Assembly (NCBI GenBank): GCA_951217055.1
Contig: OX578280.1
Coordinates: 11,224,271-11,288,270, forward strand
Direction of reading: 5' to 3'
DNA: 64,000 nt
Origin: Gerris lacustris
Lineage: Eukaryota > Arthropoda > Insecta > Hemiptera > Gerridae
A program made the position numbers and the translations under genes. Positions 1 through 13,377 of the stretch are shown here, one piece after another; within the stretch, counting starts at the first letter, position 1, and every line of letters starts with the position of its first letter. Under the pieces are notes generated by a model. That model worked only from the letters and a program-made list of their open reading frames with translations, searched no databases and was not told the origin of the DNA.

Positions 1-320
1 TATTATTATTAATTATTCACAATAATCTAAATGCATTTTGCAAAAATGAAATTTCAATTTTTTTAAATTAATTTATGTTTAATTAATATTTTTTCTTTTA
101 ATTTCAGTTATTTTTTGTTTTTTTAGTATTCACTTGACTAGGAAATATTTATTATATGCCTTCATATCCCTTTTTTTTAATAATTATTAAAAAAATGATT
201 AAATTTTAATTATCATCTACTTTCAGTAAATGTAACATTTATCTTCAGTATAATCATAACTTGCTCTTGATTTTTTTGCTACGAATGTCATTTAAAAATC
301 AAACAAGCCGATTAAACAAA

Positions 321-359
<39 letters not shown>

Positions 360-1446
360 ATGTAGAGAAGCATAATTGATCAAAGTAATAAGGGTGAGGT
401 GTGAATTTCGTTGTTTTTACCAATATTACAAATAAAATCCTCCTCCCAGATAACTCTAACGTTCACCAGTTTAATGCCAAAATGTAATAATTCATTAATA
501 CAGTTATTGAAACAATTTTAATTAGTGAGAAGATATCAGTTTTCTAATGACCAAATTAAATTGATTGAAACTGTGGTAATTGATATACTGAAATGAATTT
601 TAAAATTATATTACGCATTTTATGCAGTAATATTTTTATGATCATATTATATAAATAATAATAATGAAATTTAGAGTTATCTTTTAAGTTATTTTATTTT
701 ACGAATGTTTCTGACTTATTATTGATTTTGTTGTTATTATTATTGATTATTTGTAAGATTAATTATTTATCATCTTGTTCACTAAACAGTTTATGTAAGA
801 ATATGCCTGGAACATTATTAAGTATTAATTTTTGTAATCAAGTCAAAAAAAGTCACTTAAAAGTAATTATAAAATGTTAATATGCCACTTAGCCACCCTA
901 TCTCCTGTTAGGTAGTTTGCTTCTGAGGATGAAATAAAAAAAAAAAGCTGCCATTAGAGGATCTATGCCAATTTGCTACTTTGAGGACGTAGAACTGCCA
1001 TTAAACAAATCTTTTGAGGTATTTTTCTACTCTGAAGATGAATGGCAGCTATTGGTAAATCACCCAGTGATTTATTTATAATCGGAAGTGGTTTAATGTC
1101 GTTTGACATAATACCACTTTGAGGATAGAGAACTACCATAAGAAGGTAGTTTGATTATTATGAGATTGAAGTACTGCTATTGGTTAATTCTATCAACCAA
1201 TGATAATATAATGCTCTTAAGGTAAAAAACTACAATTGGACATAATTTTCTGAATGGTTTCTCTTGTCAAAAGTGGAAATTTGTTTCACTTATTGTAATT
1301 TAATTTATTTTAACTAATAAGCAAACTTACCTACATTATTGTTAAAAAATATAATACAAATTTATCATCTCTGGTCTGCAAAAGAACTCTGGTGAATGTT
1401 ATAATAATGTTTTACTTGTTAAATGTATGATTGCTACATACTAAAG
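1..1446. other. AT-rich DNA, no gene seen; (TA)n at about 330-355
   Basis: No recognisable coding sequence was found. A short TA microsatellite lies at about 330-355. Between 900 and 1240 a loosely repeated phrase of the type gaggatagaactgccatta recurs four to five times in degenerate form and may be an old tandem repeat. Confidence 0.5.
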
Positions 1447-1448
1447 TA

Positions 1449-1876
1449 CAGTGGAACCTAGATAATTCGGACTAATTGGGACCAGACACTGTCCGAATTA
1501 CCGATTTGTCCGAATTTTCGAATATGCTGTAAAAACAACTTTTTCGCAGACGAGAGTACCTGATAAAGGTGCGCCTGAGCTTCTTCTTTGGGTAAACCGT
1601 ATGTACGTCGCATCTTCTAAAGGGTATCATTTGCCGTTCGTAACTTTTTCCGGTTTTTTTGACCCCTCTTCAGAATCTAGCTTTGACACGTATCACAGTA
1701 TGCTATCTCGTTTTCGTTTTAGATGACCCCACACCATACTTTTTTTGCAAGAGATGTCCCACTTTCACCTTTCGGAATTTTTTTTTTTTTTTTTTTTTTT
1801 TGAAGAATTTCTAGTTATTCAATTTTTCAGTATGCAGTCCGAATTTTCGAGGCTCCGAATTATCGAGGTTCTACTG
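1449..1876. mobile_element. Tigger/pogo-like MITE
   Basis: This 428-bp element begins CAGTGGAACCTAGATAATTC and ends with the inverted form ATTATCGAGGTTCTACTG. It is flanked by TA on both sides. CAGTRGAACCTCGATAA termini with TA duplication are typical of pogo/Tigger elements. The interior has a T tract and no transposase, so it is non-autonomous. Confidence 0.82.
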
Positions 1877-1878
1877 TA

Positions 1879-2929
1879 TCTAATATCGCTATCTCCTCAT
1901 ATTGTTAAAATTAATATTATAGACTAATCTATATTTTAGAAGAATACATTTATTTAAATCACTTTTTTTCTTATAAACATGAACAGGCCATGAAAATCGA
2001 ACTATGCATTTCTCATTATTGGTTTACTTTAATCACTTGTATTTAAACATAGTTAATATTATTATTATTATTATTTCAACGCTTATTTATATGATATGGC
2101 TCAACACTATTAGAGGTAATTCATAATAATGGGCATAAGAAAGCTATATTTCATGACTCAAATGTCATACTGTTGTAAAAATTAATAATGTGAAGAAAAG
2201 TATGAAATTATTTTTATTTGTTTAATATTTTTTATTGTGAATATGATTTTTTTTTTTGTTTTTTTTGTTTTGTTTGTTTGATGTGTATTCCTCCATTATT
2301 TTATGTAAGTACTTATAATTATTTATTTATTTTTAATGTTCAGTTTTTAAGCATCAATAAAATTTAAATCACTTATGGATTTTTTTTTTTTTTTTTTTTT
2401 TAATTTCTTTCTATTTTAAAATAAATAAAAAAGAGGAAGAAAAAGAAAAAAAAATAGAAAGAAACAATGCAAAAACAATTGTATTATTCTTGATCTTGTA
2501 AATAAGCATTTATTCAAATTAAATTTAAATAAATAATAAAAAAATAAAATAAATTAAAAAAAAAAATTAGTACGGATTCTGTGAATAAAATAATTTTATT
2601 ATAATGAATTAATTAAATATAAATAAATAAAATAAAAATGAGAACACTATTTGAACGTGTTGATAAAAATTTCTTGTAAATATATTCTAGGTATATAAAT
2701 ATAAATATATATATAAATATATTTGGAACAAGATGATGGCAGATTTATTCCAGGGAATATGATGAATTCTTATGTAAACACTCTTTAGAGATTAAGGGTT
2801 TACAGATCGATTGTTGTTATCACAAAAAAATAGGTGTATGAGTTTGTAATTTAAGACAACATGGTTCTTAAAATATACAATGTTAAAAAATATATGTGTA
2901 TTTGTTGTTTTATTCAACCCAAAATTATA
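1879..2929. other. AT-rich DNA with A/T homopolymers, no gene seen
   Basis: The stretch contains T/A runs (notably a T run near 2381-2401) and mixed A/T-rich sequence, with no open frame resembling a known protein. Confidence 0.5.
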
Positions 2930-4557
2930 CTTGGGCTGCAAACTAGTCAGTAAAGTCAGTAATAGTCAGTATTTTGAGGAAAGTCTGTATTAGGTCAGTA
3001 TTTCATGAAATTGGTCTTTAAAGTCAGTTTTTTACACCTTGAAAGTGCTGGGAAACTGAGGCCAGTTTTGGTGCTGCCTGGGTATGGATGTGGCACATTG
3101 CTTGTGTACAGTTTTCATAGTTTTCATGAGCAGCTGCTACCTAACAGCACCACTCTTCTGTAATTTAATTTAATTTAAATTTGTTTTTTATTTTAGGTGG
3201 TATTAATTATTGATTTTTTAAGTTTTTTCTTCACTTCATGCGGAGTGTACGAAGGGTTTTATGAAACATGGGAAAGTGTACTTTACGACCTTGATGTTAA
3301 GTGAAATGGATAATTGTTATTTTATCTACGATTGATACGAAATATAAACATTGTATCTCTGTATAGATGTGTAGAAAGTGATTCTTTACGTACTTGTATT
3401 CATTGCGCATGCGTGTCTCTTAGTTCTAAAGAATTCCTCTTCTTTACCACCCTAGGGCGGTAAAGAAGAGGAATTCTTCAGCTTTACGCACGATTAACGA
3501 GTTTGTTTACATTTAACAAAACTAATTTGCTGTTCTTTTATTAAAGTAACTGTTTATATCGAGTTTTTAGTGAAAAACAATGAGTGAATCAAGTGACTTT
3601 GACGAAAATGTGGAGAATAATACTCCTTCAGAAATAATTAATTCGGCAAAAAATACAACTCAAGAATTAATGCCATCTTTATCAAGAGAGATGCGAACTT
3701 ACATACAGCAAGTTTATTTTTTTCTGTATTTATTTAATGTTTTATCTAACAATCGTAGATAAAGTATGGTACGCAACTCGTGTGAAAACGGCATTTTGCA
3801 TTGCTCGTGTGGTTTTACTACCCTCGCTGTCGCTCGGGTGCAAACTCCACACTCGCATGCAAAATGCTACTTTCCGCATTAGACGCTTAATGTATTATTT
3901 TATTGTAGGTGGCATTAATTATTGATTTTTTAAGTTTTTTCTTCACTTCATGCAAAGTGTACGAAGGGTTTTATGAAACATAGGAAAGTGTACTTTACGA
4001 CCTTGATGTTATGTTAAGTGAAATGGATAATTGTTATTTTACATTTTGTTACGATGAAACTACCAATGCTGCATCCTATAAAGAGTTGCAAATAACTTTT
4101 AGGTAGTGGTTGAAATCAACTGAAAGGATTGTAACACTACATTTGCAAACACTTTTTATTGGGCTCAGCAACTGGTCAAGATTTATTAGCCAAGTTATGT
4201 GAGGCATTAAATAATTAAGGCTAAATTGCTTATGCTCAGTAATAATGGACCAAATGTAAACAAAGCTGTTACAAGACTTATGAACAAATATATGATTTCT
4301 TTAAAAAGAAAAATTATGGTGACGTTGGAACCTGTGACATTCATGTTTTACTCAATGCATTTAAACGGGGAATGGAAGTACTCGGAGATAATGCATCAAA
4401 TCTATTTTTCCAAATTCACAATTTTTTTAATGGTTGGCTGTTAAGGTGGGAAGATTTCACAAGTGAAGTTCAAAAAGACCTAAATTTGCCCAGTCATAAA
4501 TTTATTAAGCATGTGTCGTCAGTAAATTTGACCTTACAACCAGTTTGAAGCCCAGGT
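2930..4557 (+). pseudogene. hAT transposase remnant
   Basis: Around 4030-4545 the plus strand encodes broken but recognisable hAT transposase in several frames: a segment like CYFTFCYDETTNAASYKELQ, then MLMLSNNGPNVNKAVTRLMN (from 4226), and a later WEDF...EVQKDLNLPSHKF-type segment before 4530. Frameshifts and stops show it is dead. Possible imperfect termini are cttgggctgcaaactag near 2930 and its inverted form near 4541-4557. I could not confirm a target duplication. It is split by the hairpin element at 3321-3905. Confidence 0.68.
3321..3905 (+). mobile_element. Crypton-like hairpin element, copy 1
   Basis: The family starts with ttatctacgattg, repeated inverted at about 3746-3761. It contains a near-perfect 46-bp palindrome at 3431-3476 and a short ORF from 3580 starting MSESSDFDENVENN. 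It finishes with a long imperfect hairpin (about 3765-3895). The ORF in better copies reads INSAKNTTQELMPSLSRERY, resembling the N-terminus of Crypton/KIAA1958-type tyrosine recombinases; that assignment is inference from memory. Here the reading is broken after LSRE. No recombinase catalytic domain remains. Confidence 0.6.
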
Positions 4558-4889
4558 ATTGATTACTTACCGTAACCCTGAAATGCTAATGGTAGTCGAT
4601 TCGATGATCACAGTTTGACCCTTAACCTTCAACCCTCGTATGTGATGGTGACAAGTACTACAGTATGCGCTATATGAGTTGAGACTTGACACTCAGATTG
4701 GCCAACCTAAATGAGGAACAAAATAAAGCCACTAGGCCTGTGGGAGGGGTGGTGTTAATTGACATATTTGTTTGCCTAGATGGCCCGACCTTCTACGATT
4801 CAAAATCCTGACCTCTCATTGGTTCCCCACCCCAATTTTTTTAATTTTCCTACACTGTCAAAAGTCGCTGCTCCTAAGGTGCAAACTGT

Positions 4890-5655
4890 AAGGGGTACTT
4901 CTTTAGATTGTTACTCCCCTTTGTTGTTTAAGAATAAAAATGACTGACTAAATAACTACTAGGCATCGCGTGGCTCTATCATTGAAGCGAGCGTATTGCA
5001 ATAAAATACTGAATATTGAAATTTATTAATCATGATGAATGTCATAGTTGAAGATAACTGGAAGAGGGAAGTGTAGGGAAGAGTGGGGGTACTCGGTACG
5101 AAGCTTTACTTCCTAAACAAACCATACACTATACGACTATAACAATCTTCACCACCCGCGGTAGCTTTTAAACAATTATTATAAATGTATCTCGTCACTA
5201 CGCAAAGAATTTTGCTTGTATCAAGTTGAAATTTTGCATACCTGTTTCAATTGTGCATTAGATGGTGTATATGAAGTTTTATTAAAATAGTTTCGTTAGA
5301 ACGTAAGATATCGGTAAAAAGGTTGTTTTCTCTATTATAAACGTTTAGGTCCGCTTTAATAGTTTTAGCGATCTCTATTAAGTCATAGCGGTGTCGCTGT
5401 TGGTTTTAATAAAAAATGTTATTTGTAAAAAATGTTCGTCTCATCGAGTAGATGATGATAGAATCTTTTCCCGTCCTGAAATTCCAATTTAATTTTTGTA
5501 CCTCTCGTTTACGCGAGCGTTGCGCGCGAACTCATGGACGGATCACGCTGTCCAACGAACTTAGCCTGAGTATTAGTAAGAGGAACATGTATACCAAATT
5601 TCAACTAAATCGGTTAACTTTTACTCAAGTTATCGTCACACGCGTAAACGTTACT

Positions 5656-5703
<48 letters not shown>

Positions 5704-5917
5704 CGGAGCATATTTCGTTGAATGTAGGAAGCTCGCTACGCTCGCTTCAATTAAGAAAAAGGTATGTTTAGTCCAGTGTACTTTGGGACAAAAGAATATC
5801 TCACCTCTGTTTTGATAAGGGGAGTAACAGTCTAAAGAAGAACATTCCGTACACCTTCTTTAGATTGTTACTACCCTGTTTATTTTATAAGGGGAGTAAC
5901 AATCTAAAGAAGTGCCC
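4890..5917. mobile_element. MITE with ttctttagattgttactcccct termini, split by an insertion
   Basis: The left end is acttctttagattgttactc (about 4898) and the right end is its inverted form at about 5880-5917. An uninterrupted copy lies at 43753-43995. Comparing the two places a roughly 0.8-kb inserted element at about 4958-5755. Confidence 0.7.
4958..5755. mobile_element. Inserted repeat with GACA microsatellite, copy 1
   Basis: This repeat begins aggcatcgcgtggctctatc and ends at cgctcgcttcaatt. Short inverted ends attgaagcgagcg / cgctcgcttcaat are visible. It contains a (GACA)n microsatellite at 5655-5702. A second copy is at 56437-57195, and a partial one lies at about 20515-20640. Class unknown and no coding sequence recognised. 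Confidence 0.65.
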
Positions 5918-6280
5918 TGTAAGGGTGGTACCCAGTGCAAGCACTGGTTGGTAGCTCACCTGATAGAGTAGCAGTTGATGTCTTTGAAAATACACCCATT
6001 TTCTGGTAAATTCTCGTGAAAGCTACTTACGTCGTTTCGACTAACTTTTAGTAATTAACATAATTAATTGGTCACTAAATGGGCCTGTGGTATGGGGCAA
6101 TGGGCCTAAGGTAAGGGATAATGGGCCCAGGATAATTGGCTTGCACTGGTTGGTAGAACACCTAGCTGACACCTGACAATGCTCCAGGCACCTAGCACCA
6201 TTACGCTAAATTTATTAGCATCATCATTCATTCCTTTATTACATGTGGAAGAGTCAACATCAACCTTTTTACTTTCCCTC

Positions 6281-7085
6281 ACTACCTATAGTAGGAAAAG
6301 TATTGTTTTCACCCAAACATTTTTTTCGGGGTTTCAACGGAATTATCCATTTTGGGTGTTTCTAAGACCTCCTGAGTGGTTTTCAGCGTGACGTATGTAT
6401 GTATGTGTGTGTGTTATCATAGCGCCCAAGGTATTTAACCTAGAGAGTTGAAACTTGCCAGAAAAGTCAGTCCTTACCTGTAGTGGTACCGCCCAGAAAA
6501 TCAACTTTTTCCACCATCTTGAACCCAGTTTGCTGTAAGCAATTTTTTTAAAAAAAATTGTAAAAAATCGAAAATGGTCCTGATCGAGTTGAAATTTGGC
6601 ACGAATATACCTCTCCGTATGACAAACAAGCCCACCAAACTTCATTTTGATATTGGCCGCCATTTAGAAGTTATCAATTTTTGATTTTTTAAACTTTGAC
6701 GGTTAATAATACCGAAAGTATAAATAGGTTTTTGACGTGTAGCATATCGTTGGAACCGGAAAAAATTAAGGAACAAATGTAAAAAACCCCGATGAAATTC
6801 CATTAATTAGTTTAAAAGTTATAAGCGAATATAATTATTTATTAGTGCGATAATTTTGATGACGTCAAAGTTTGTTTACATCTGTCAAAATACCGCCAAA
6901 CTTCAAATAATTAAATAAAATATAGGTATTAAAAATAAGGTTTTTTTTGAAGAATGATAATAAATCAGTTTGTTCAGAACGGTCACCCATCCAAGTACTG
7001 ACCCCGTCCAATGCTGCTTCCTCCTGCAGCAGGAGAGGCTACTTTAGTGGCCTCTGAAGTGAGGAAAAGTTCCGAGGTACCCTGT
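6281..7085 (-). repeat. Interspersed repeat with 5S rRNA-like segment, copy 1
   Basis: This is about 800 bp, present in inverse orientation at 32715-33525. On the minus strand at about 7020-6975 it carries GTCAGTACTTGGATGGGTGA, matching the box C region of 5S rRNA genes. The rest contains a variable segment with GTAT repeats and phrases such as gttgaaacttgcc. It could be a 5S-derived (SINE3-like) element or a larger element that captured a 5S fragment. Confidence 0.6.
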
Positions 7086-7368
7086 ACCCGATTTTTAGTA
7101 TTATTTTGTTTTGATTTTTTTAAAAATTTATTCTGTATTATTTCTTGCTCTGATGATGCTAATAAATATAGCGAAACGTTAGTGTAAACTTGCTCACTGT
7201 GTGTTATTTGACAGCCTCTAGCTAACATACCCTCTCATTACTTGAACTGTCACGTACTCAAGTAACTTGTATTGTACTTTATTATCGGACTTGCATTGTG
7301 TTTTGTTGTTCTTCTTGTATTATTCTACTACCCTTATATTATTCTAATACAGAGTAACATTATTACTG

Positions 7369-7942
7369 TTTATCTACGATTGATAAGAAATATAAACATT
7401 GTATCTCTGTTTAGATGTGTAGAAAGTGATTCTTTACGTACTTGTATTCATTGCACATGCGTGTATCATAATTCCTCTTTTTTCCACCCAAGTGCTGTAA
7501 AAAAAAAAGAAATCTTCACCGTAACACACAATTAGTGTGTTTGTTTACATTTAACAAAACTAATTTGCTGTTTGTTTAATTAAAGTAACTGTTTATATAG
7601 AGTTTTTAGTGAAGAACAATGAGTGATTTATGTCATTATGACGAAAATGAGGAGAATAATACTCCTCCAGAAATAATTAATTCGGCACAAAATACAACTA
7701 ATGAAATAATTTCATCTTTATGAAAAGAGAAATACGAACTTAAATACAGGAAGTTTATTAAATTTGTTATCTGTATTTATTATTAAAATCAAACAATCGT
7801 AGATAAAGTATGGTATGCAAGTCGTGCGAAAACTGCATTTTGCTTTGCTCGTGTGGTTTTACTACCCTCGCTGACACTCAGGTGCAAACTCCACACTCGC
7901 ATGCAAAATGCTACTTTCCACTAGACGCGTTATGTACTATTA
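7369..7942 (+). mobile_element. Crypton-like hairpin element, copy 2 (degraded)
   Basis: Same organisation as the copy at 3321, but the central palindrome is eroded (tttttccacccaagtgctg) and the ORF is interrupted. The terminal hairpin is retained at about 7805-7940. Confidence 0.6.
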
Positions 7943-7958
7943 TTGTACTTATTAATTT

Positions 7959-8364
7959 CTGTGTATCGGAGGTAAAGGGCACTATGAGCCAAATTGTAAA
8001 ATTTTTCGGGAGAGCTTTGATTTTGAGCTAAATGATTTTTTAATGATGTATGGCGCAAGGCCATACTGATAAGACTAGTAGCTCTCTCACTCTACTAAGT
8101 GGAGTGGATATAGGGCACTATCTGGACATAGTGCTAACTTATTCTTAATTCTCCGGAGGTAAACAGCAACGTATCCATATAGTGTTCTTTACCTCCCCAG
8201 CATGTTGGTTCATAGTGCCTTTTCCAACTGGCTAAATCAGTGAGTTTTAGTTTTAGCACATAGTGCCATGTACCTCTAAAAAAGGGGGAAAAAATGAATA
8301 GGAAACTGTTAAAACCTCAATTTCGTAAAAAATGGAGATAGTGCCCTTTACCTCCCATACACAG
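7959..8364. mobile_element. 406-bp MITE with 27-bp terminal inverted repeats
   Basis: The ends are ctgtgtatcggaggtaaagg and the inverted ctttacctcccatacacag, with one mismatch over about 27 bp. Internal copies of the ggaggtaaa phrase occur around 8155-8200. There is no coding capacity. The superfamily is not evident. Confidence 0.75.
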
Positions 8365-9514
8365 ATTTATCTAAGTACATTCCTCGACTTACTTAAGTCC
8401 GGAGTATTACTGCATTCTTATTACTAATTCCTTAAATCTACTCCACTTGTTGCATATTTTGATTTTGATTTTTGAAGAAAATTGAATTACAAACACAGGA
8501 GATCTCCTTCACAAACTTTATAGACGCCTCAAGATATTATTTTTTCATTACTAGGATAACAAAAAAAAAAAAAAAAAAAAAAATAGGAACTTACTTCCAA
8601 TCTCAATCGCATTATGATTGCAGGAAGTAACATGGGTTTTTGTGAAATAATAATTCAAAAACGGATTGATTGCACATAAATTTATTACAAACAAGGTAAC
8701 AACACTTAAATATCTGACTTTTTATGGCCATCTCAATTTTTTTATATAAAATTATAAATTGGAATATTAAAAAGAAAACATCAAGAATGGAAAACATAAA
8801 TTTACAGGAGAGAAAATAAAAACATAAAAATAAATAATAATATGAATCACAGGACATAATGAGCAGTTACTAACAATTATTATATCTATTGATATTACTC
8901 ATTATTATCAATTTTAAATTGGTCAGAAAGGTTAGATTATCAATAATATTTCCTGATCAAACACATCACAATTGAAATTATGGTTCAATTTTGAGTGAAG
9001 AGAATATGAAAATAATCTGATTATTAGAGTTCTATGAAATAACAAAATATGTCATTGAGGTTATGAATAAAAATAAAATATTTTCTTCTTTATTTTCAAG
9101 CATATAGCTTTAAAAGCTTTATTAACTTTCCCAACTAAATATGAAACAAAATTAATAATTTAACTTGCATAAGATTACACAGATTATAACTAAATTTAAG
9201 TGCATAAGGCCCTTTAAAGCTTAGTACAAACTTGGATATTTAATTATGATGTTTAATTTGGTGTTCAATGAAATCTTTCAGAATACAAAATTTGTTTTTA
9301 TTGTACATAATTTAATTTGACGTCTTAATTACCTTATTTTATTATTATCAGATTTATGTACTTTCATAAAAATTGTTTAATACAGAAATTATGAGTAACA
9401 AAGCTAAATTAGTGATCAAATAAGAGGAGAAATTTTAAATAATTACACATTGTACACAGTACTTAACTCTGTCAGATGTAAAAAGTTGCAATTAAATAAA
9501 TATTTAATGATTTC
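8365..9514. other. AT-rich DNA, no gene seen
   Basis: It holds an A24-type run at about 8561-8584 and otherwise unique AT-rich sequence with no coding or RNA feature I can recognise. Confidence 0.5.
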
Positions 9515-10362
9515 AATAAATGAAGAAGGTTAAGGATATTTTTCCTTTGTCTATTGGTAGCACTGCTTTTGGAACTTCTTAAGCCCACATGGTTGATAGA
9601 TTGTAGAAATGAAAAAGGTCAAGGATATTTTTCCTTTGTCTATTGGTAGCATTGCTTTTGGAACTTCTTAAGTCTTTAGACACATGGTTGATAGGTTAAA
9701 GAAATGGAAAAAGTCAAGGATATTTTTCCTTTGTCTATTAGTAGCATTGCTTTTAGAACTTCTTAACCTTTAGACACATGGTTGATAGGTTAAAGAAATG
9801 AAAAAAGTCAAGGATATTTTTCCTTTGTCTATTGGTAGCATTGCTTTTGGAACTTCTTAAGTCTTTAGACACATGGTTGATAGGTTAAAGAAATGGAAAA
9901 AGTCAAGGATATTTTTCCTTTGTCTATTAGTAGCATTGCTTTTAGAACTTCTTAAACCTTTAGACACATGGTTGATAGGTTAAAGAAATGAAAAAAGTCA
10001 AGGATATTTTTCCTTTGTCTATTGGTAGCGCTGCTTTTGGAACTTCTTAAGCCTTTAGACACATGGTTGATAGGTTAAAGAAATGAAAAAAGTCAAGGAT
10101 ATTTTTCCTTTATCTATTGGTAGCAGTGCTTTTGGAACTTCTTAAGTCTTTAGACACATGGTTGATAGGTTAAAGAAATGGAAAAAGTCAAGGATATTTT
10201 TCCTTTATCTATTGGTAGCAGTGCTTTTGGAACTTCTTAAGTCTTTAGACACATGGTTGATAGGTTAAAGAAATTAAAAAAGTCAAGGATATTTTTCCTT
10301 TGTCTATTGGTAGCATTACTTTTGGAACTTGTTAAGCCTTTATACACATGGTAGATAGGTTA
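9515..10362. repeat. 95-bp minisatellite, 9 copies
   Basis: The phrase caaggatatttttcctttg recurs at about 9534, 9623, 9718, 9813, 9907, 10002, 10097, 10192 and 10287, giving a 95-bp period (first interval 89 bp). Units alternate between variants (attggtagc/attagtagc and gaaatggaa/gaaatgaaa), suggesting expansion in pairs. Confidence 0.95.
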
Positions 10363-10569
10363 TGGATTGAACATTATTCTACATATTATATGTGTTTTTG
10401 TTCTAAGAAAGTGTTGTCATTTTAAAAAGTTGAGTAAGGGCTCAATTTGCTCATATAGAAAACTGTTATTTCAAGAGATTACCACCGTGAAACATTTACT
10501 ATTGCAGCCTCACTTTTGCCTTAAAATGGATTACCTTGTAAACTCATCTCCAAGAGTAAGTTATGTTTT

Positions 10570-11060
10570 TTTGACATTTTTATATTTAGGCTATGGAACA
10601 TAAGTCAAAAACGTTACGTTACTTTTAGCTTAAAAACTCAGAAAAGTATAACAGGGAGTTAGACAGCTATAGGAGGTCTGTAATCCAGTCTCCAGCTGTA
10701 GTGCCTTCCCCTATAGCGCTTCGTAGGGCCGAAGAAAGTCGAAAAGATTTATACGTGTGACAGGGAGTTAGGAAAGTACAGGAGGTTGCCATAAACTCTC
10801 AGCCCTCTCGGCCTACCTAGTATGAAGGCATATTAACAATTCGTAGAAGGCGGGCCGGTGCCTTTGAATTCAGTCGTTTATAATCAAGCCGCGGCAGTGC
10901 CGGTGTGGAGATAAGAATAAAAATTATCTTCCATCTAATTTTATCAATTACTTGAATAAATTACCGATTATATTTCATTTTAAGTCGGTAGTTTACGCAG
11001 AGCGAAAACATGAAAATGTCTCACTGTCTTGCGGACTCATATGCAAGAAGTTTTTTTTGC
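10570..11060. repeat. Interspersed repeat, copy 1 (inverted copy at about 42206-42685)
   Basis: It contains taggctatggaacataagtc, a CG-rich part with aagccgcggcagtgccggtg, and gcgaaaacatgaaaatgtc. The reverse complement occurs at 42206-42685, where it interrupts another repeat. No coding sequence was recognised. Confidence 0.7.
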
Positions 11061-12350
<1,290 letters not shown>

Positions 12351-12354
12351 CATA

Positions 12355-13377
12355 CAGTAGAACCTCAATTATACAAACTTCTGTTATCCGAACCCTCTAT
12401 TCTCTCTAACTCGCCACTTTGTTGAGGGTGAAACAGACAAGAATTCATGATTTTTTCAAACCTACCTGAGAAAAATGTAAAATCATGTGTTGTTTTACAT
12501 ATGAGGAGCCTAGTATCAAAGACGGACATTCGACATTTTTTCCGAATTTCAGTTATCGATTGTTTCTTATAGATTTTTAGTTGCTGCATCAGATTCTGCT
12601 ATCTATTTGCATTAAAAACGACCAGAAAAGGGGTAAAAATGCAATAATATTTGTAGTTTTGTTTCAAATACGGACACGTCAACACATGTTTTGCTTTAAA
12701 AGTGGACATAACCGAAACAGCCAATCAGGAGGCTGCATTTTACTAACTCGTTCCTATGATGAACTGCGGGCTTTAGCATCTGATTACCTACTCCTACCAT
12801 TTTGTCATACATGTTTAGAAAAATGATACCCCGAGGGGAAATCGAGAAATCAATTTTAGCTCTAAATTTGGGGGTACTATCCCCTAAGAACTCTCAAAAA
12901 CGCGAAAAAAAATTATTTCTCCAATATTATTATTCTAACCATTATTTTCAATGTCATTTTGCTTCAAAAACGGACAAAACCTTGTTTTTGTTTCAAAAGT
13001 GGACAACTCCACTTTTTAACTCCATTTAGCAGCTAAAATATCAAAGAAATTCACGTTTTCAGTACTTCTAACTAGTTTTGAGTCTATTAAGAATCTACAG
13101 AAAAAAAATCATTACCCTAGCACCTGTAGAATTTGAGCTACAGTTTTTCGGCTCTCCTGTAAAATTTTGAAATGTGCTCTTGTCCGTCTGTGATACTAAG
13201 CTCCTCATATGTATGTATGTATGTATATAATTTTTCTTTCAAAAATATATCTACCTTTAAAATCACATTGTATACTTAATATAATTTTTTTTTTTTTTTT
13301 AATAAACCTCGATAATCTGAACTTTTTGATTAACCCACCTCTGGTCCCAATTAGTTCGGGTAATCGAGGTTCTACTG
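12355..13377. mobile_element. Tigger/pogo-like element interrupted by a 704-bp insertion
   Basis: The left end is CAGTAGAACCTCAATTATAC and the right end is GTAATCGAGGTTCTACTG, each flanked by TA (12353-12354 and 13378-13379). Removing the nested element at 12503-13206 leaves about 315 bp, a size similar to the MITE at 1449-1876. Confidence 0.78.
12503..13206. mobile_element. 704-bp TIR element with 4-bp target duplication (Sola-like?), copy 1
   Basis: Termini are GAGGAGCCTAGTATCAAAG and the inverted GTGATACTAAGCTCCTC, flanked by ATAT on both sides. A 706-bp copy lies at 31658-32363, flanked by AAAT. A 4-bp target duplication of form AWWT is reminiscent of the Sola superfamily as I recall it. 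No transposase is seen, and its internal module ctcgatttcccctcgggg is shared with 40515-40925 and 41945-42205. Confidence 0.75.

Noticed and set aside
6343..6663. 106-residue open frame on the minus strand
   Set aside because: It lies within a dispersed repeat; the copy at 33109-33315 breaks the frame, and the sequence shows no domain features.
12581..13029. Similar 75-115-residue open frames here and at 32040-32387
   Set aside because: The similarity comes from two copies of the same 704-bp element. The readings are low-complexity and interrupted in other frames, with no known domain.
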